Shown in pieces: positions 4,922 through 5,499 of a DNA stretch of 5,499 nucleotides. The notes beneath the pieces were generated by a model. It was not told the DNA's origin and made no database searches. It saw only the letters and a program-made list of their open reading frames with translations. A program made the translations under genes and the position numbers. Positions within the stretch are counted from its first letter, which is position 1; each line of letters opens with the position of its first letter. Source of the DNA: an uncultured Eggerthella sp. (GTDB taxonomy: Bacteria; Actinomycetota; Coriobacteriia; Coriobacteriales; Eggerthellaceae). The stretch lies in NCBI GenBank assembly GCA_900551155.1, contig URVA01000096.1, forward strand, positions 1-5,499. Reading direction: 5' to 3'.

Positions 4922-5499
4922 ATGATTTCTGCATTAAAGCGTCATTATGAAAAAGTAATTTGTGGCTGCTGCTTTTTACTGCTCTTTACGAATGTTGGTT
5001 TAGCTTCAACTTCTTTTTCGGTGTACCAGCCCTATCTTGTTGAACTTCCTGGCGTCGGTCATTCAGGAGGTTCTATCGTTATTTCAGTGCGAACCTTCGT
5101 TTCTCTTATTGCGATGTTTTTGGTTGCGCGCTATTACGAAAAGCTAGATTGCAGAAGAGGCGTTGCTATTGCGTCGTTTTTTGTAGGTGCAGGTTTCGTA
5201 ACGTATGCGCTTTGTACCTCTAACTTTGTGGGACTTTGTGTAGGGTCAGTTTTAACGGGTCTGGGATATGGCTTTGGTGGCATGGTGGCTTCTACTATGC
5301 TTATAGGTCGTTGGTTTAAAGATCATGTCGCAACTGCGGCAGGTGTTGCTGCGGTTGGATCGGGCGTTGCTGCTGTTGTTGTACCTCCTGCTGTTGTTGC
5401 GCTGGAAAGTGCACTTTCTCTTTCTTCGGCTTTTGCTGCTGAAGGTTTATTGGCGCTCGTTGATGGCACTTTGCTGTATGTGTTGCTTCGAAATAACCC
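4922..5499 (+). CDS. MFS transporter, monocarboxylate/oxalate-formate antiporter type (N-terminal part)
   Basis: The gene runs off the right edge after 192 codons. About six membrane helices can be placed at roughly 12-34, 51-70, 80-98, 101-123, 137-160 and 167-190, the first half of a 12-helix carrier. The stretch after helix 4, GRWFKDHVATAAGVAAVGSG, matches the RWF...A.G.a..G.g segment typical of oxalate/formate and monocarboxylate MFS carriers. The helix 2-3 loop (YYEKLDCRRG) is a loose version of MFS motif A. Such carriers move organic acids, but the sub-family also includes proteins of unknown substrate. ATG 4922 is the only sensible start in frame, though its Shine-Dalgarno is weak (GGTGTTGG). 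It lies just behind the hairpin at 4870-4892 and after a 2-hydroxyacid dehydrogenase, which may hint at a hydroxy- or ketoacid substrate; this is inference only. Confidence 0.85.
   Translation, partial: MISALKRHYEKVICGCCFLLLFTNVGLASTSFSVYQPYLVELPGVGHSGGSIVISVRTFVSLIAMFLVARYYEKLDCRRGVAIASFFVGAGFVTYALCTSNFVGLCVGSVLTGLGYGFGGMVASTMLIGRWFKDHVATAAGVAAVGSGVAAVVVPPAVVALESALSLSSAFAAEGLLALVDGTLLYVLLRNN

Overview
The window comes from a bacterium of moderate G+C content (mid-40s percent by eye) with densely packed genes, clear Shine-Dalgarno sites and Rho-independent terminators. A 2-hydroxyacyl-CoA-dehydratase-type activase, a phasin-like protein next to an AarF/UbiB-family kinase, and a monocarboxylate-type MFS carrier suggest an anaerobe, possibly of the Coriobacteriia or a related Gram-positive group. 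This placement is inference from gene content only; there is no rRNA or other marker in the window.

Layout. Positions 1-478 (minus strand) hold the N-terminal part of a BadF/BcrA-type ATPase (activase) gene that runs off the left edge. Positions 479-655 are a divergent intergenic region with a perfect -10 box (TATAAT) for the rightward genes and a 7-bp-arm inverted repeat (TTACCTG/CAGGTAA) where the -35 should be. Rightward from there come a 121-residue phasin-like coiled-coil protein (656-1021), a 121-bp spacer rich in short palindromes, an AarF/UbiB atypical kinase with two C-terminal membrane helices (1143-2801), and an unrecognised membrane protein with a long Gln/Pro-rich tail built partly from 9-bp tandem repeats (2879-3742). 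These three genes may form one operon. It ends at a 13-bp-stem terminator (3802-3837), preceded by a second long inverted repeat.

A D-2-hydroxyacid dehydrogenase follows (3879-4826) with all catalytic residues and a cofactor pocket that looks NADP-type. After it comes a short leader region with a -10-like box, an 11-codon open frame and a strong hairpin with a T-rich tail. Only about 20 bases further on starts an MFS carrier gene (4922 to the right edge, incomplete).

The genes suggest two themes. One is membrane or lipid and envelope homeostasis (phasin-like protein, AarF kinase, tailed membrane protein). The other is hydroxy/keto-acid metabolism: an activase of the type that primes 2-hydroxyacyl-CoA dehydratases, a 2-keto/2-hydroxyacid reductase and a carboxylate-type carrier. 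The second link is an inference from neighbourhood; the genes are not in one operon. I see no mobile element, CRISPR array, tRNA or rRNA, and no convincing undescribed system. The most unusual items are the leader before the MFS gene, the operator-like repeat before the phasin gene, and the Gln/Pro-tailed membrane protein.
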